Below are positions 8,598 through 18,206 of a stretch of DNA of 64,000 nucleotides, piece by piece. Where the stretch lies: NCBI GenBank assembly GCA_016719395.1, contig JADJZF010000005.1, forward strand, positions 62,001 through 126,000. Reading direction: 5' to 3'. The notes beneath the pieces were generated by a model that was not told where the DNA came from, did no database searches, and worked only from the letters and a program-made list of their open reading frames with translations. The DNA comes from Candidatus Amarobacter glycogenicus (lineage in GTDB: Bacteria > Chloroflexota > Dehalococcoidia > Tepidiformales > Tepidiformaceae). The translations under genes were made by a program, and so were the position numbers. Position 1 is the stretch's first letter, and each line of letters begins with the position of its first letter.

Positions 8598-8777
8598 CAG
8601 GTCTTGCGAATCCGTCCTCGGATCCCGCCGCCGGGATGATCGGCGTGCTGCCGGCTCCAGCGTAAAGACCCGCGGAATTCTCGTTCGGTCCGGTAATCGG
8701 TGGCGCTCGCCGGTGTCTAAACAGTGGAGGGCGTGCTCTGGCGACGGCAAACCCGACCACGAGAAGGCGAGGACGCG

Positions 8778-9104
8778 ATGGCCGTGATGCAAGACATGAC
8801 GCAGAGGCCGAACCCAGGGACGGACGGCTGGGTCGAACACTGGCTCGACCGCTACTGCCCCCCGGATGAACACCGGTATCGCGCCTTCGACCGCTACCGG
8901 GTGACCTGCGCCGTTTGCGGCAAGAACGCGCTACTCGGCCGCCGAACTTGCATGATCTGCGAAATCCCTGGCGAGCACGGCGCCAGGCTCATCCACGGAG
9001 CCGACTCGGGTCACGGTCTCGAGGGCAAGCTTTGCGGTCCATGCCTCGACGACCTGCGCAGCCGGGGAGCAGTCCGGGGATGGTCGCTCGCCGAAACAGG
9101 CTGA
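8778..9104 (+). CDS. Small Cys-rich (zinc-ribbon-like) protein
   Basis: The 108-residue hydrophilic protein has three Cys pairs, CAVCGKN, CMICEIPGEH and CGPCLDDLRSRG, spaced like a treble or double zinc ribbon, preceded by an acidic/aromatic N terminus (DGWVEHWLDRYCPPDEHRYRAFDRYRV). The start at ATG 8778 follows a GGCGAGG stretch. I do not recognise the family. It stands alone between the sigma factor and the pyrophosphatase. Confidence 0.65.
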   Translation: MAVMQDMTQRPNPGTDGWVEHWLDRYCPPDEHRYRAFDRYRVTCAVCGKNALLGRRTCMICEIPGEHGARLIHGADSGHGLEGKLCGPCLDDLRSRGAVRGWSLAETG

Positions 9105-9302
9105 GTCGCCCGGTCGCGGACTGCCCGGACTGCGGCTCAACCGTCGCCTTCACCCCTCCCGGATCTTTCTCGGAAATTTCCCTTTAGCCTTCCCGCTGAT
9201 AGAGTGACGGACGCTTTCGGCGCGTCAATCAGGGCGGCCGGTGGCTCCGTGTGCTCGGGAGTTTGCACGGGGCTGCAAGCACATTCCGGAGGGGAGAACC
9301 CA

Positions 9303-11090
9303 ATGCTCCTGGCCCAGATCATGATCCCCGCGGCAAGCGCCGCGGCGGTCCTGTTTGCGATCTGGCTTGCCTTTGACGTCCTCAAGCGGGACAAAGGCAC
9401 CGCATCCATGCAGGAAATCGCGGGCACGATTCTCGAAGGCGCCAACGCCTTCTTGAACCGCCAGTACCGCACCATCGGAATCCTTGCCGCGGTGACATCG
9501 ATTGTCGTCGGTGTGATCGTCGGGATATTCAAGGAATCGACCGAAATCGCTGTCCTGACCGGCGCCGCCTTCATCGTCGGTGCCTTGGCATCCGGCGTTT
9601 CGGGCTACATCGGCATGTCGATCGCGGTCCGCGCCAACGGCCGGACAGCAGCGGCGGCGAACAACAGCCTGGCCGATGCAATCAACACCGCTCTTCGCGG
9701 TGGCGCTGTCTCGGGCTTTCTTGTCGTTGCACTGAGCCTCATCGGCGTCGCCTCGATGTTTGCGATCTACAGCCGGGTGCTTGGCCACGCGATCGATGAG
9801 ACTCCGTTCCTCATCGTCGGCTTCGGCTTCGGGGCCTCGTTCGTGGCACTGTTCGCCCAGCTTGGTGGCGGCATCTACACCAAGGCCGCTGACGTCGGTG
9901 CGGACCTTGTCGGCAAAGTCGAGGCCGGTATCCCCGAAGACGACCCGCGCAACGCGGCCGTCGTTGCAGACCTCGTGGGCGACAACGTTGGCGACTGCGC
10001 CGGACGCGGCGCCGACCTCTTCGAATCCATGTCCGCCGAAAACATTGGCGCGATGATCCTCGGCGTCGCCATCTTCACCGCGACCAACCGCGTCGAGTGG
10101 ATCATGTTCCCGCTCGTCCGGCGGTCCTTCGGTGTGTTCGCAACCATCATTGGCATGATGACCGTGCCCTTCTGGGCGAAGCGCATCAGCGACCCGATGG
10201 GCGCCCTGAACGGCGGGTACTGGACGATTACCGTCCTCAGCATCATCGGCCTGGGCATCTGCACCAAGGTCATGCTCGAAGACGTCTGGTACTGGTTCTT
10301 CTTCTGCGGCCTCATAGGCATCGCGACCGGTATCGCATTCGTCTACATCACCCAGTACTACACCGCCGGTGCATGGCGGCCGGTGCAGGAGATCGCCCGC
10401 GCGAGCCGCACGGGCTCGGCGACGAACATGATCATCGGCACGGCCGTTGGTTTCGAAACCACCGCCGTCACCGCCATCACGGTCGGCCTCGCTCTCGTCG
10501 GTTCCTTCGTGCTGGGCAGCCAGGCGGACATCGAAAACGTGAACAGCGTCTCATTCGGTGTCTTTGGGACGGCCGTGGCGACGATGGGCATGCTCATGTC
10601 CGCAGCCTACGTGCTCGCAATGGACACCTTCGGGCCCATCACCGACAACGCCGGCGGCATCACCGAAATGGCGGAAGGCACCAAGCCGGAAGCCCGCGAA
10701 ATCACCGATGCCCTCGACACCGTCGGTAACACCACCAAGGCCCTCACCAAGGGCTACGCGGTTGGCTCGGCCGCCCTCGCCGCCTTCCTCTTGTTCACCG
10801 CGTACCTCGATGAAGTGAAGCTGGAATTCGGCAAGATCGCGGGTAAGGACCCGGAGCGCTACGCCGAGCTGGTCCAAGACCTGGGCATCATCTTCGATGA
10901 CGACGGGACCAAGGCCCAGGCCGCCAACGATATCGCCGACCACGTGGCAACCCTCAAGGCTGTCCACGAAGAAGTCGATGACGAAGATAAGCTCAGCGAA
11001 ACCACCATCGACATGCTCGCGACCGCGGACCGGCAGGAACGTGACGCGATTGTTGGACAGAAGGTGGAAGACGGCGACCTCACCACATGA
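9303..11090 (+). CDS. hppA: Proton-pumping pyrophosphatase, N-terminal part
   Basis: The 595-residue product holds most of a membrane H+-pyrophosphatase, which couples PPi hydrolysis to proton export. The catalytic signatures are present: [35 protein letters not shown] and [20 protein letters not shown] carries the Lys that marks K+-independent enzymes. The start ATG 9303 follows GGAGGGG. After helix [14 protein letters not shown] comes an unusually long acidic segment (about 95 residues, including [19 protein letters not shown]) before an in-frame TGA at 11088-11090. The rest of the pump continues in the same frame from 11139. See the next entry. Confidence 0.9.
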   Translation: MLLAQIMIPAASAAAVLFAIWLAFDVLKRDKGTASMQEIAGTILEGANAFLNRQYRTIGILAAVTSIVVGVIVGIFKESTEIAVLTGAAFIVGALASGVSGYIGMSIAVRANGRTAAAANNSLADAINTALRGGAVSGFLVVALSLIGVASMFAIYSRVLGHAIDETPFLIVGFGFGASFVALFAQLGGGIYTKAADVGADLVGKVEAGIPEDDPRNAAVVADLVGDNVGDCAGRGADLFESMSAENIGAMILGVAIFTATNRVEWIMFPLVRRSFGVFATIIGMMTVPFWAKRISDPMGALNGGYWTITVLSIIGLGICTKVMLEDVWYWFFFCGLIGIATGIAFVYITQYYTAGAWRPVQEIARASRTGSATNMIIGTAVGFETTAVTAITVGLALVGSFVLGSQADIENVNSVSFGVFGTAVATMGMLMSAAYVLAMDTFGPITDNAGGITEMAEGTKPEAREITDALDTVGNTTKALTKGYAVGSAALAAFLLFTAYLDEVKLEFGKIAGKDPERYAELVQDLGIIFDDDGTKAQAANDIADHVATLKAVHEEVDDEDKLSETTIDMLATADRQERDAIVGQKVEDGDLTT

Positions 11091-11138
11091 CCAGGAGCGG
11101 CCGCCTGCCGCCAGCCCAATGCCGCTCTGCCGCGGCTC

Positions 11139-11750
11139 ATGCCGATCAACCTGGGCAAGGTCGAAGTCTTCGTCGGCGCCATGCTCGGCGTAATGCTGGC
11201 TTTCCTCTTCAGTTCCCTCGCGATACGCGCCGTCGGCAAGACCGCCGGGGCGATTATCGAAGAGGTTCGGCGCCAGTTCCGGGAGAACCCGGGCATCATG
11301 ACTCGCGAAGTTCGGCCGGACTACACCCGCGCCGTCGACATCACGACGCGTGCCGCTCTCAAGGAGATGATCGTCCCCGGCATCCTGGCTGTCGGTCTGC
11401 CGATAGCCGTGGGCGTCATCTTCCGCTACGCCTTTGGCGGAGACGGTAACGAAGGCTGGCTCGCCGTCGCCGGAATGCTGATGGTCGGCACCATCGGTGG
11501 CGTCCTTCTCGCGACCTACCTGAACAACGCGGGTGGCGCCTGGGACAACGCCAAGAAGTTCATCGAGTCCGGTGGGCTGAAGGACGCTGACGGCAACGTC
11601 ATCGGCAAGGGCAGCGAAACCCACGCCGCCGCCGTCGTCGGCGACACCGTCGGTGACCCGTTCAAGGACACCGCCGGTCCGGCGCTTCACGTCCTCGTGA
11701 AGCTCCTCGCCACCATCACTCTGGTGCTTGCTCCGCTGTTCATCAGCTAG
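11139..11750 (+). CDS. hppA: Proton-pumping pyrophosphatase, C-terminal part
   Basis: This 203-residue product (from the first ATG after the TGA) is the end of an H+-pyrophosphatase: VFVGAMLGVMLAFLFSSLAIRAVGK, EEVRRQFRENPGIM, GDTVGDPFKDTAGPALHVLVKL with the last catalytic Asp/Lys residues. It lies in the same reading frame as the N-terminal part, with 16 sense codons between the TGA and this ATG. No ribosome site is visible at 11139. Either the pump is made as two polypeptides, or the TGA is read through, or the TGA is an error. H+-pyrophosphatases are normally single chains of about 700-800 residues. Confidence 0.85.
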   Translation: MPINLGKVEVFVGAMLGVMLAFLFSSLAIRAVGKTAGAIIEEVRRQFRENPGIMTREVRPDYTRAVDITTRAALKEMIVPGILAVGLPIAVGVIFRYAFGGDGNEGWLAVAGMLMVGTIGGVLLATYLNNAGGAWDNAKKFIESGGLKDADGNVIGKGSETHAAAVVGDTVGDPFKDTAGPALHVLVKLLATITLVLAPLFIS

Positions 11751-11774
11751 GGCCACACACCAGCCAACCAACTC

Positions 11775-11800
11775 GAAGGCCGGGAGCAATCCCGGCCTTC
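11775..11800. terminator. Bidirectional intrinsic terminator
   Basis: A perfect 11-bp stem GAAGGCCGGGA / TCCCGGCCTTC with loop GCAA, followed by GTCTTTG. It sits between the convergent pyrophosphatase gene and the secreted-protein gene ending at 11829. Confidence 0.85.
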
Positions 11801-11828
11801 GTCTTTGTACTGGAATCCGTGGCCTGCC

Positions 11829-12524
11829 CTACGGGCGCAGGACTGGATTCGGGTTGATGAGCTCCGGCGGGCCGGGCATGTCGTCCTCGTACATGCCGTC
11901 CTTCGGTGTCTCTGTGCCGTACGTATCGTCGGCGTGTTCGCCCTTGTCCTGGCCGCCGCTCGCGCCGCCGCTGCCGTGCCCGCGCATTTGGTCCAGGATG
12001 TCCCCGCCGTTGCCGTCGAAGCCACCTCCGGCCCCGGTGCCGTCGTCGTAGGCTTGGCCGATATCGCTCGGGTTGTAGTGCGGGATGAGCCCATCGCCGT
12101 TGCCGCTCACGTATTTCCCGATGAAGTTGTCCCAAAACTCCTCCTCTGGCTTGGACATCTCGCCGGCGTACTTCCTGATCATCTCCTTGATCTTTTCCGG
12201 CGTCATGGGGCCATCGGACGAGGAAGGATCGTCCGGGTTTGGGTTGTCGTCGAAGGTGTAGGACCACTGTTCACCGTCGGCTTCGGTGCCCCAGGCGTAG
12301 AGTTTGCCGTTGTTGTCCTGCCAGATCTCGATGACACTCCCGTCTTCGTTGTGGTACTCGATGATGTGGGTGTCGGCGTGCGCCGGCTGGGCGCTTCCGG
12401 ACGTGGCGAACATGACAGTGCCAACGAAGGTTGCGATCGCCGCGGAAACGATGCTCCGCGGAAGGCGCTGCAGCCGCCATGTTCGAAGTTGGAAGATTGC
12501 TGTGTGCATTGGATCTGCTCCCAT
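11829..12524 (-). CDS. Secreted acidic Gly/Asp-rich protein
   Basis: The protein of about 231 residues starts with a basic region and a hydrophobic segment (IVSAAIATFVGTVMFATSGSA) that reads as a signal peptide cut after AQPAHA. The mature part opens with a short domain (THIIEYHNEDGSVIEIWQDNNGKLYAWG), then a helical stretch (TPEKIKEMIRKYAGEM) and a Gly/Asp-rich tail (GTGAGGGFDGNGGDILDQM). The many Asp residues could bind calcium, but no EF-hand is clear. An ATG at 12509 is an alternative start. I do not recognise the family. Confidence 0.65.
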   Translation of the reverse strand: MGADPMHTAIFQLRTWRLQRLPRSIVSAAIATFVGTVMFATSGSAQPAHADTHIIEYHNEDGSVIEIWQDNNGKLYAWGTEADGEQWSYTFDDNPNPDDPSSSDGPMTPEKIKEMIRKYAGEMSKPEEEFWDNFIGKYVSGNGDGLIPHYNPSDIGQAYDDGTGAGGGFDGNGGDILDQMRGHGSGGASGGQDKGEHADDTYGTETPKDGMYEDDMPGPPELINPNPVLRP

Positions 12525-12654
12525 TTGCGTGCTGGGAGTTAGACCCGCGAGTGCCGAGACTCTTACACAGGCCGTCTCCGGCCCTCTTTCCTGAGACTGC
12601 AGTGCGAACCGGGGAACGACCTGCAGCGCCCGGCCAACCGCCGCGGAATTCGGT

Positions 12655-13314
12655 CTACCCGGCCGCCCGCCGCAGCTCCGCGATGTTCTCTGCCACCGGC
12701 TTTGCCGGGTTGTAGACCGAACTCCCGCACACCACGACGTTCGCTCCCGCGCGGACGCACTGGGAGATATTCCCCGCCTTCACCCCGCCGTCGATCTCGA
12801 TCTCAGCCGGAAAGCCGCCCGCATCGAGTAGCCTGCGGATGCGCGCCACCTTCTCGAGCTGAGCCGGGATCATCTGCTGGCCGCCCCAACCTGGGTTGAT
12901 CGTCATCACCATCACCTGGTCCAGGTCCGGAAACGACTCTTCGATCGCCCCGATCGGCGTGCCGGGGTTGATGCAGACGCCCGCGCGTTTGCCCATCCTC
13001 CGGATCGTATCGAGTGTCCGGTTGATGTGCGGCGAGACCTCGATGTGGACGTTGATGGTGTCTGCGGTCTCGGCGTACTGCTCGATGAGACGTTCCGGTT
13101 CTACGCACATCAGGTGAATGTCGAACGGCAAACGTGTGACCTTCCGGAGCGCATCGACCACCACCGCTCCGAACGTAATGTTCGGTACGAACCGGCCGTC
13201 CATCACGTCCAGGTGGAGCATGTCGGCCCCGCCGAGTTCGGCCGCCCGCACTTCCTCCGCGAGCCGGCCGAAGTCCGCGGTCAGGATCGAAGGAGCAATC
13301 TTCACCAACGCCAT
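12655..13314 (-). CDS. rpe: Ribulose-phosphate 3-epimerase
   Basis: Rpe interconverts ribulose-5-phosphate and xylulose-5-phosphate in the pentose phosphate and Calvin pathways. The 219-residue TIM barrel begins KIAPSILTADFGRL and has the family signatures HLDVMDGRFVPNITFG, DIHLMCVEPERLIEQYA, VMTINPGWGGQ and EIDGGVKAGNI, which carry the catalytic Asp residues and metal-binding His. Length and motifs are complete. It is divergent from the degV-family gene across a 63-base gap. Confidence 0.95.
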   Translation of the reverse strand: MALVKIAPSILTADFGRLAEEVRAAELGGADMLHLDVMDGRFVPNITFGAVVVDALRKVTRLPFDIHLMCVEPERLIEQYAETADTINVHIEVSPHINRTLDTIRRMGKRAGVCINPGTPIGAIEESFPDLDQVMVMTINPGWGGQQMIPAQLEKVARIRRLLDAGGFPAEIEIDGGVKAGNISQCVRAGANVVVCGSSVYNPAKPVAENIAELRRAAG

Positions 13315-13377
13315 GCCACCTATTCTACGGGTTCGCGCGAGACCGTTATACTATCCCGAGTAGGCATCTGATCATTT

Positions 13378-14217
13378 ATGGCAGTCCGCATCGTCACTGA
13401 CTCAACCTGCGACCTACCTTCGGCCCTCGTCCAGGCCCACGGGATCACCGTCGTCCCGCTCACGGTCTTCTTCGGCGATGAAGCTCGCCTCGATGGTGTC
13501 GAAATCTCCGCGGGCGAATTCTACGATCGCCTTCGGGCATCATCCGAGCTCCCGAGAACCAGCCAGCCGTCCGTCGAACTCTTCCGCGAGACATACGAGC
13601 GAGTCGCGGCCGATGGCGACGAAATCGTCTCCATCCACCTCTCGTCGAAGCTCTCCGGGACGCTCAACGCTGCCTCTATCGCGCGCGAAGAAGTCGCCCC
13701 CCTGATCCACGTCGACCTCATCGATTCGTACCAGGTGAGCCTTGGGCTCGGACTGATCGTCCTCGAAGCAGCCCGCGCGGCGCAGTCAGGGGCGTCGCTG
13801 TCGGAAGTCGTCGCCACGGCGCGCCGTGCCATGGATCGCGTCTCCGTCCACGTCTACGTCGATACCCTCGAATACCTCCAGAAGGGCGGCCGCATCGGCA
13901 GGGCCAGGTCGTTTCTCGGCTCCGTCTTGAGCATCAAGCCCATCCTCAAGGTCGAAGACGGAGAAGTAGCGCCGTTCGAGCGCGTTCGGACGCACGCGAA
14001 GGCGCTCGCCCGCATGTACGAAATCGCCTCCTCCATGGCCCGTGCCCGCGAGATGTTCGTTGCCTATTCAGGGAACGAGGATGAGGCGCGCGACATGATC
14101 CAACAGCTGCGCCCGAGGCTTCCGCATACCGACCTCATCCTCGGCGAGATCGGGCCAGTTGTGGGCGTCTACGCCGGCCCTGGCGCCATCGGCATTGCGG
14201 CGCTGGAGCGAGAATGA
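13378..14217 (+). CDS. DegV family fatty-acid-binding protein
   Basis: The 279-residue protein has the DegV order: VRIVTDSTCDLPSALVQAHGITVVPL, RTSQPSVELF, IVSIHLSSKLSGTLNAA, LIDSYQVSLGLGLIVLEA and YLQKGGRIGRARSFLGSVLSIKPIL. DegV/FakB proteins bind a fatty acid and present it to a FakA kinase; no FakA is in the window, so the partner is not shown. The last base pairs overlap the recG start (ATGA), giving coupling to recG. A TATACT at 13347-13352 could be its -10 element. Confidence 0.9.
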   Translation: MAVRIVTDSTCDLPSALVQAHGITVVPLTVFFGDEARLDGVEISAGEFYDRLRASSELPRTSQPSVELFRETYERVAADGDEIVSIHLSSKLSGTLNAASIAREEVAPLIHVDLIDSYQVSLGLGLIVLEAARAAQSGASLSEVVATARRAMDRVSVHVYVDTLEYLQKGGRIGRARSFLGSVLSIKPILKVEDGEVAPFERVRTHAKALARMYEIASSMARAREMFVAYSGNEDEARDMIQQLRPRLPHTDLILGEIGPVVGVYAGPGAIGIAALERE

Positions 14218-16736
14218 CGGCGGTCGCCGGCGCCGACACCCTCCGCCTGCGCCGTGTCTTCGAACTTGAGCGGGACCGTGGCTGCGACAACAAAGCAGTG
14301 ATGGGCGGTCTCGACCGTATGCTCATCCAGATGGCCGAAGACGGCCTGATGACCACCGCCAGCCCGCTTGGCATCCGCTTCAAAGCCCTCCCTCGGGCCG
14401 GCTATCGCTCTCTTCCGGAAGACGAACGCCGGTCGTGGGTAGAGGCGACGATAGCCGCCTTGTCTACGCCACCGAGCTTCGCGCCCCCCGCCCGCCCGTC
14501 TGCGCCAGGTCGAGCGCAAACCGCCCGCCGGGCGACGGCACCCCGGGGGCGCGGGACAAAGCGACCAGTGTCGCAGCCCGGCGAAGAAGCCGGCGACGGC
14601 CGCGCCGCCCTCCCTGTGGCCGCGGGCTCTCTCCGCCTTGACTCTCCCCTGACACGCCTCCCCGGCGTCGGGACGGCCGCCGCCGAACGCTTCGAACGGC
14701 TCGGCGTCACCACCGCCGCTGACGCCGTCTTCCTCTTCCCGCGCCGCTTCAACGACTTCACCGATGTCCGCAAGATCCGTGACCTTCGCCCCGGCTCGCA
14801 ACCCCAAACCGTCGTCGGCACGGTGTTTTCGGTGAGCGAGGTCCGCTTCGGGCGGCGGGCGAGGGGGGCGCAGGCAGTCATCACCGATGGCTCGGGGCTC
14901 CTCAAAGCCATGTGGTGGAACATGCCCTATGTCGTCCGAGGGCTCCCTGAGGGAGCCCAGGTGGTCCTCTCCGGCCGTGTCCGCGAGTACCGGGGCCGTC
15001 TTCAACTGGAGAATCCCGAGTACGAGGTCTTCGACGAAGACACGATGTCGGCGGGGCGCATGGTCCCGGTCTATCCGGCAACGAGCGGTCTCGGCCAGCG
15101 GACGATCCGCAGGGCGGTGAAGGCCGCCGTCGAGGCCCTCGCTGCCGACGTCAACGACCCCATCCCCGATCGCGCGAGGGAGGCGGCGAAACTCCCGCCC
15201 ATCGCTGATGCCATCCGCGCCTACCACTACCCGGAGAGCGAACCCGCCGCCGAGATCGCCCGCCGCCGCCTTGCACTCGGGGAATTCGTGGCCGTCCAGG
15301 CCGCGGTCCTCATGCGCCGCGCGGAATGGCAGGAGGACAACGACGCCCCCCGCCTTTCGCTCGAAGCCGAGAACGACGGCTTCTTGCAGTCCCTGCCGTT
15401 CGGGCTCACGCGGGCCCAGCAGCGCTGCATCGAGGAAATCGATTCCGACCTTCGCGGCCCCCACCCGATGTTGCGGCTCCTCCAGGGCGACGTCGGCTCG
15501 GGGAAGACGGTTGTCGCTTTCGCCTCGATGCTGGCAGCCGTCCGTTCGGGATTCCAGGCCGCCCTCATGGCACCAACCGAGATCCTCGCCGAACAACACT
15601 ACCGCTCGTTTTCGCGCCTCCTCGGCGGAGACGAAGTCACCCCACTTGCAGGGGTCTTTGTCCCTCCCTGGCTCGGGAGGCCGCTCCGCGTCCTGTTGCT
15701 GACCGGGTCACTCACCGCGGCGCAGAAGCAACAGGTCCGCGGCGATGCGGCTCACGGTGGAGCGGACATCGTCATCGGGACCCACGCACTCCTCGAAGAC
15801 GGCATGGAAATGCCACGCCTTGGCCTGGCCGTCGTCGATGAGCAGCACCGGTTCGGTGTCCTGCAGCGGGCCAAACTTCGCCAGAAGGGCCTCAATCCCC
15901 ACCTCCTCGTGATGACCGCTACGCCGATTCCCCGCACTCTCGCTCTTACCGTATACGGCGACCTCGAAGTCTCGACCATCGATGAGATGCCGCCAGGGCG
16001 GAAGCCGATCAAGACGCGCTGGTATCAGCCCGGCGAGCGCGACGACGCCCATGCGTTTATCCGCAAACACCTCGATGCCGGCGAACAGGCGTACGTTATC
16101 TGTCCCCTCGTCGAGGAGTCTGAGACGCTCGATGTCCGCTCCGCGGAGGAAGAGTTCGAGCACCTGCGCAACGGCCCCCTGGCTGGATACTCCCTGGAAC
16201 TGCTCCATGGCCGAATGCCGGGAAGGATGAAGGACGAAGTCATGGGCCGGTTCGGCCGCGGTGAGACGCAGGCACTCGTCTCGACGAGCGTGATCGAGGT
16301 CGGGATCGACGTCCCGAACGCTACCGTCATCGTCATCGAAGGCGCCGAACGCTTCGGCCTGAGCCAGCTCCACCAGTTCCGTGGCCGCGTCGGCCGCTCG
16401 GAGACCCAGAGCTACTGCCTTCTGTTCAGCAGTGAAGAAGACCCCGGCCCGGAGGCCCGCGAACGTCTCGAGGCCATGTGCCAGACCACCGACGGCTTCG
16501 AGCTTGCGGAGGTCGACCTGCGCATGCGCGGCGAGGGCGAGACATGGGGCCGCCTCCAGAGCGGCGCCAACACCATGCTCCGCGTCGCCCGTCTCACGGA
16601 CCGCGAGATCTTGATCCAGGCACGCGAAATCGCCCGGTCAGTCCTCTCCCGTGACCCGCGCCTCCAGAAACCCGAAAACCACCCGCTTGCTGCCGCCGCG
16701 AAGCCGTTCCTCGAACGAGCGACCGAAGCAAATTGA
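14214..16736 (+). CDS. recG: ATP-dependent DNA helicase RecG
   Basis: RecG remodels stalled replication forks and branched recombination intermediates. The protein has a charged N-terminal extension of about 130 residues, a RecG wedge domain (LPGVGTAAAERFERLGVTT, FLFPRRFNDF), Walker A GDVGSGKTVVA, the DEQHRFG box, VMTATPIPRTLALTVYGDLEVSTIDEMPPGR, VSTSVIEVGIDVPNAT and QFRGRVGRSETQSYC. At 840 residues it is longer than E. coli RecG (693) because of the N-terminal extension. The start overlaps the degV-family stop by 4 bases. Confidence 0.95.
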   Translation: MTAVAGADTLRLRRVFELERDRGCDNKAVMGGLDRMLIQMAEDGLMTTASPLGIRFKALPRAGYRSLPEDERRSWVEATIAALSTPPSFAPPARPSAPGRAQTARRATAPRGRGTKRPVSQPGEEAGDGRAALPVAAGSLRLDSPLTRLPGVGTAAAERFERLGVTTAADAVFLFPRRFNDFTDVRKIRDLRPGSQPQTVVGTVFSVSEVRFGRRARGAQAVITDGSGLLKAMWWNMPYVVRGLPEGAQVVLSGRVREYRGRLQLENPEYEVFDEDTMSAGRMVPVYPATSGLGQRTIRRAVKAAVEALAADVNDPIPDRAREAAKLPPIADAIRAYHYPESEPAAEIARRRLALGEFVAVQAAVLMRRAEWQEDNDAPRLSLEAENDGFLQSLPFGLTRAQQRCIEEIDSDLRGPHPMLRLLQGDVGSGKTVVAFASMLAAVRSGFQAALMAPTEILAEQHYRSFSRLLGGDEVTPLAGVFVPPWLGRPLRVLLLTGSLTAAQKQQVRGDAAHGGADIVIGTHALLEDGMEMPRLGLAVVDEQHRFGVLQRAKLRQKGLNPHLLVMTATPIPRTLALTVYGDLEVSTIDEMPPGRKPIKTRWYQPGERDDAHAFIRKHLDAGEQAYVICPLVEESETLDVRSAEEEFEHLRNGPLAGYSLELLHGRMPGRMKDEVMGRFGRGETQALVSTSVIEVGIDVPNATVIVIEGAERFGLSQLHQFRGRVGRSETQSYCLLFSSEEDPGPEARERLEAMCQTTDGFELAEVDLRMRGEGETWGRLQSGANTMLRVARLTDREILIQAREIARSVLSRDPRLQKPENHPLAAAAKPFLERATEAN

Positions 16737-16809
16737 CCGGACTCCGATGCGCTGCCTCGCGCCATGCCCCACTCGGAGCCAGCGCGACCGGCCTGTAGAC
16801 TCACCACCG

Positions 16810-18162
16810 ATGGCGCGTGCAGCTCGTGGTTTCCGGTGCAGAGAATGCGGTTGGGCGACGCCAGCGTACGTTGGCCGCTGTGCCCAATGCCAGGCGTGGA
16901 ACACCCTGGATCAGTTCACCGAAACACAGCGTTCTGGTCCCGCGCGCTCAGCCGGCGTTGTTGTTCCAGGCAGGACCGTACGGCTCGCCGACGTCCCCGA
17001 TGAGCCGGGCCGCAGGCTCTCCACCGAGATTCCAGAGTTTGACCGTGTTCTTGGCGGGGGGCTCGTGCCCGGCTCACTCGTCCTGGTCGGAGGCGATCCC
17101 GGTATCGGCAAGTCCACACTCATGCTCCAGGCGGCCGCCCGCCTTGCACAACGCGGCACCGTTGTCGCCTATGTGTGCGGCGAGGAGTCACCCCGCCAGG
17201 TGCGATTGCGCGCGACCCGCCTGGGAGTCGGCGAAGCTCCCGTAACACTCATCCCTGAGTCGAGCCTGGACGCCGCCCTCGCGGCCGCCGAAGGCGCCGG
17301 CGCTTCGGTCGTCATAATCGATTCGATCCAGTCGGTGTATGTCGAAGGGCTCGACACCCGCAGCGGCGGGCCGGCCCAGCTCTCCGAAGCCGGCGCCCGC
17401 CTCGTTGCTTTCTCCAAGACCAACGAGATAACCACCATCGTCACCGGCCACGTCACCAAGAGCGGCGAAATCGCCGGGCCTCGCCTCCTCGAACATCTCG
17501 TTGACGCCGTCCTCTACTTCGAGAACGCCGAAGGAGGTTCCGTTCGTGTCCTTCGCGCGATCAAGAACCGTTTCGGCGCGACCGATGAGGTCGGTGTCTT
17601 CGAGATGACGGGCGAGGGCCTCCAGAGCGTCGAAAACCCGAGCTCAGCCCTGCTCGAAAGTCACGACGCTGATGCCTCCGGTTGCGCGGTGACCGCCGTT
17701 ATCGAGGGTTCCCGCCCGCTCGCGCTCGAAGTCCAGGCGTTGGCAGTCCCGACCAACCTCGCTTCGCCGCGGCGCATCGCCTCGGGTCTGGAGACTTCGC
17801 GCCTCCACCTGCTCCTTGCTGTGCTCGCGCGCCGGGGCGGAGTCAACACCGGTGCGATGGATGTCGTCGCCAGTGTGTCCGGCGGGATGCGCCTCCGCGA
17901 CACCGGAGCCGACCTTGCGATCCTCGCCGCCCTGGCATCGGCCGCCTCGGACCAGCCCCTTCCCCGCGCCACAGCCTGCCTCGGCGAAGTGGCCCTCTCC
18001 GGCGCAGTCCGGCCGGTCCACCAGTCGCAACGCCGCCTCGCCGAACTTTCGCGCGTCGGCTTCAAACGCTGTCTCGTCCCGAACGGCACCCCCGCCGTGG
18101 ACGGCATAGTGCTCATCCCGGTGCGGAACGTGCGCGATGCGCTCCAGTCGCTTCATCGGTAG
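16810..18162 (+). CDS. radA: DNA repair protein RadA
   Basis: RadA (Sms) is a RecA-related ATPase that helps branch migration in recombinational repair. The 450-residue protein has the N-terminal C4 zinc finger (CRECGWATPAYVGRCAQC), Walker A GGDPGIGKSTL, Walker B VVIIDSIQSVY, the KNRFG motif (IKNRFGATDE) and the Lon-protease-like C-terminal domain (GGVNTGAMDVVASVSGGM, then GEVALSGAVRPV). The start ATG 16810 is the one placed just before the zinc finger. It follows recG, making a DNA repair pair. Confidence 0.95.
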   Translation: MARAARGFRCRECGWATPAYVGRCAQCQAWNTLDQFTETQRSGPARSAGVVVPGRTVRLADVPDEPGRRLSTEIPEFDRVLGGGLVPGSLVLVGGDPGIGKSTLMLQAAARLAQRGTVVAYVCGEESPRQVRLRATRLGVGEAPVTLIPESSLDAALAAAEGAGASVVIIDSIQSVYVEGLDTRSGGPAQLSEAGARLVAFSKTNEITTIVTGHVTKSGEIAGPRLLEHLVDAVLYFENAEGGSVRVLRAIKNRFGATDEVGVFEMTGEGLQSVENPSSALLESHDADASGCAVTAVIEGSRPLALEVQALAVPTNLASPRRIASGLETSRLHLLLAVLARRGGVNTGAMDVVASVSGGMRLRDTGADLAILAALASAASDQPLPRATACLGEVALSGAVRPVHQSQRRLAELSRVGFKRCLVPNGTPAVDGIVLIPVRNVRDALQSLHR

Positions 18163-18206
18163 CCCGTCTTTCCCGAGACGATCAGTAAGTCGCCTACAAT
18201 CCACGC

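Noticed and set aside
11088..11090. TGA in the pyrophosphatase as a third selenocysteine
   Set aside because: No conserved Cys or redox function is known at this loop position, and the family does not use Cys there. A short GC hairpin follows, but at GC-rich sites this is common. Kept as a finding about a split gene, not as Sec.
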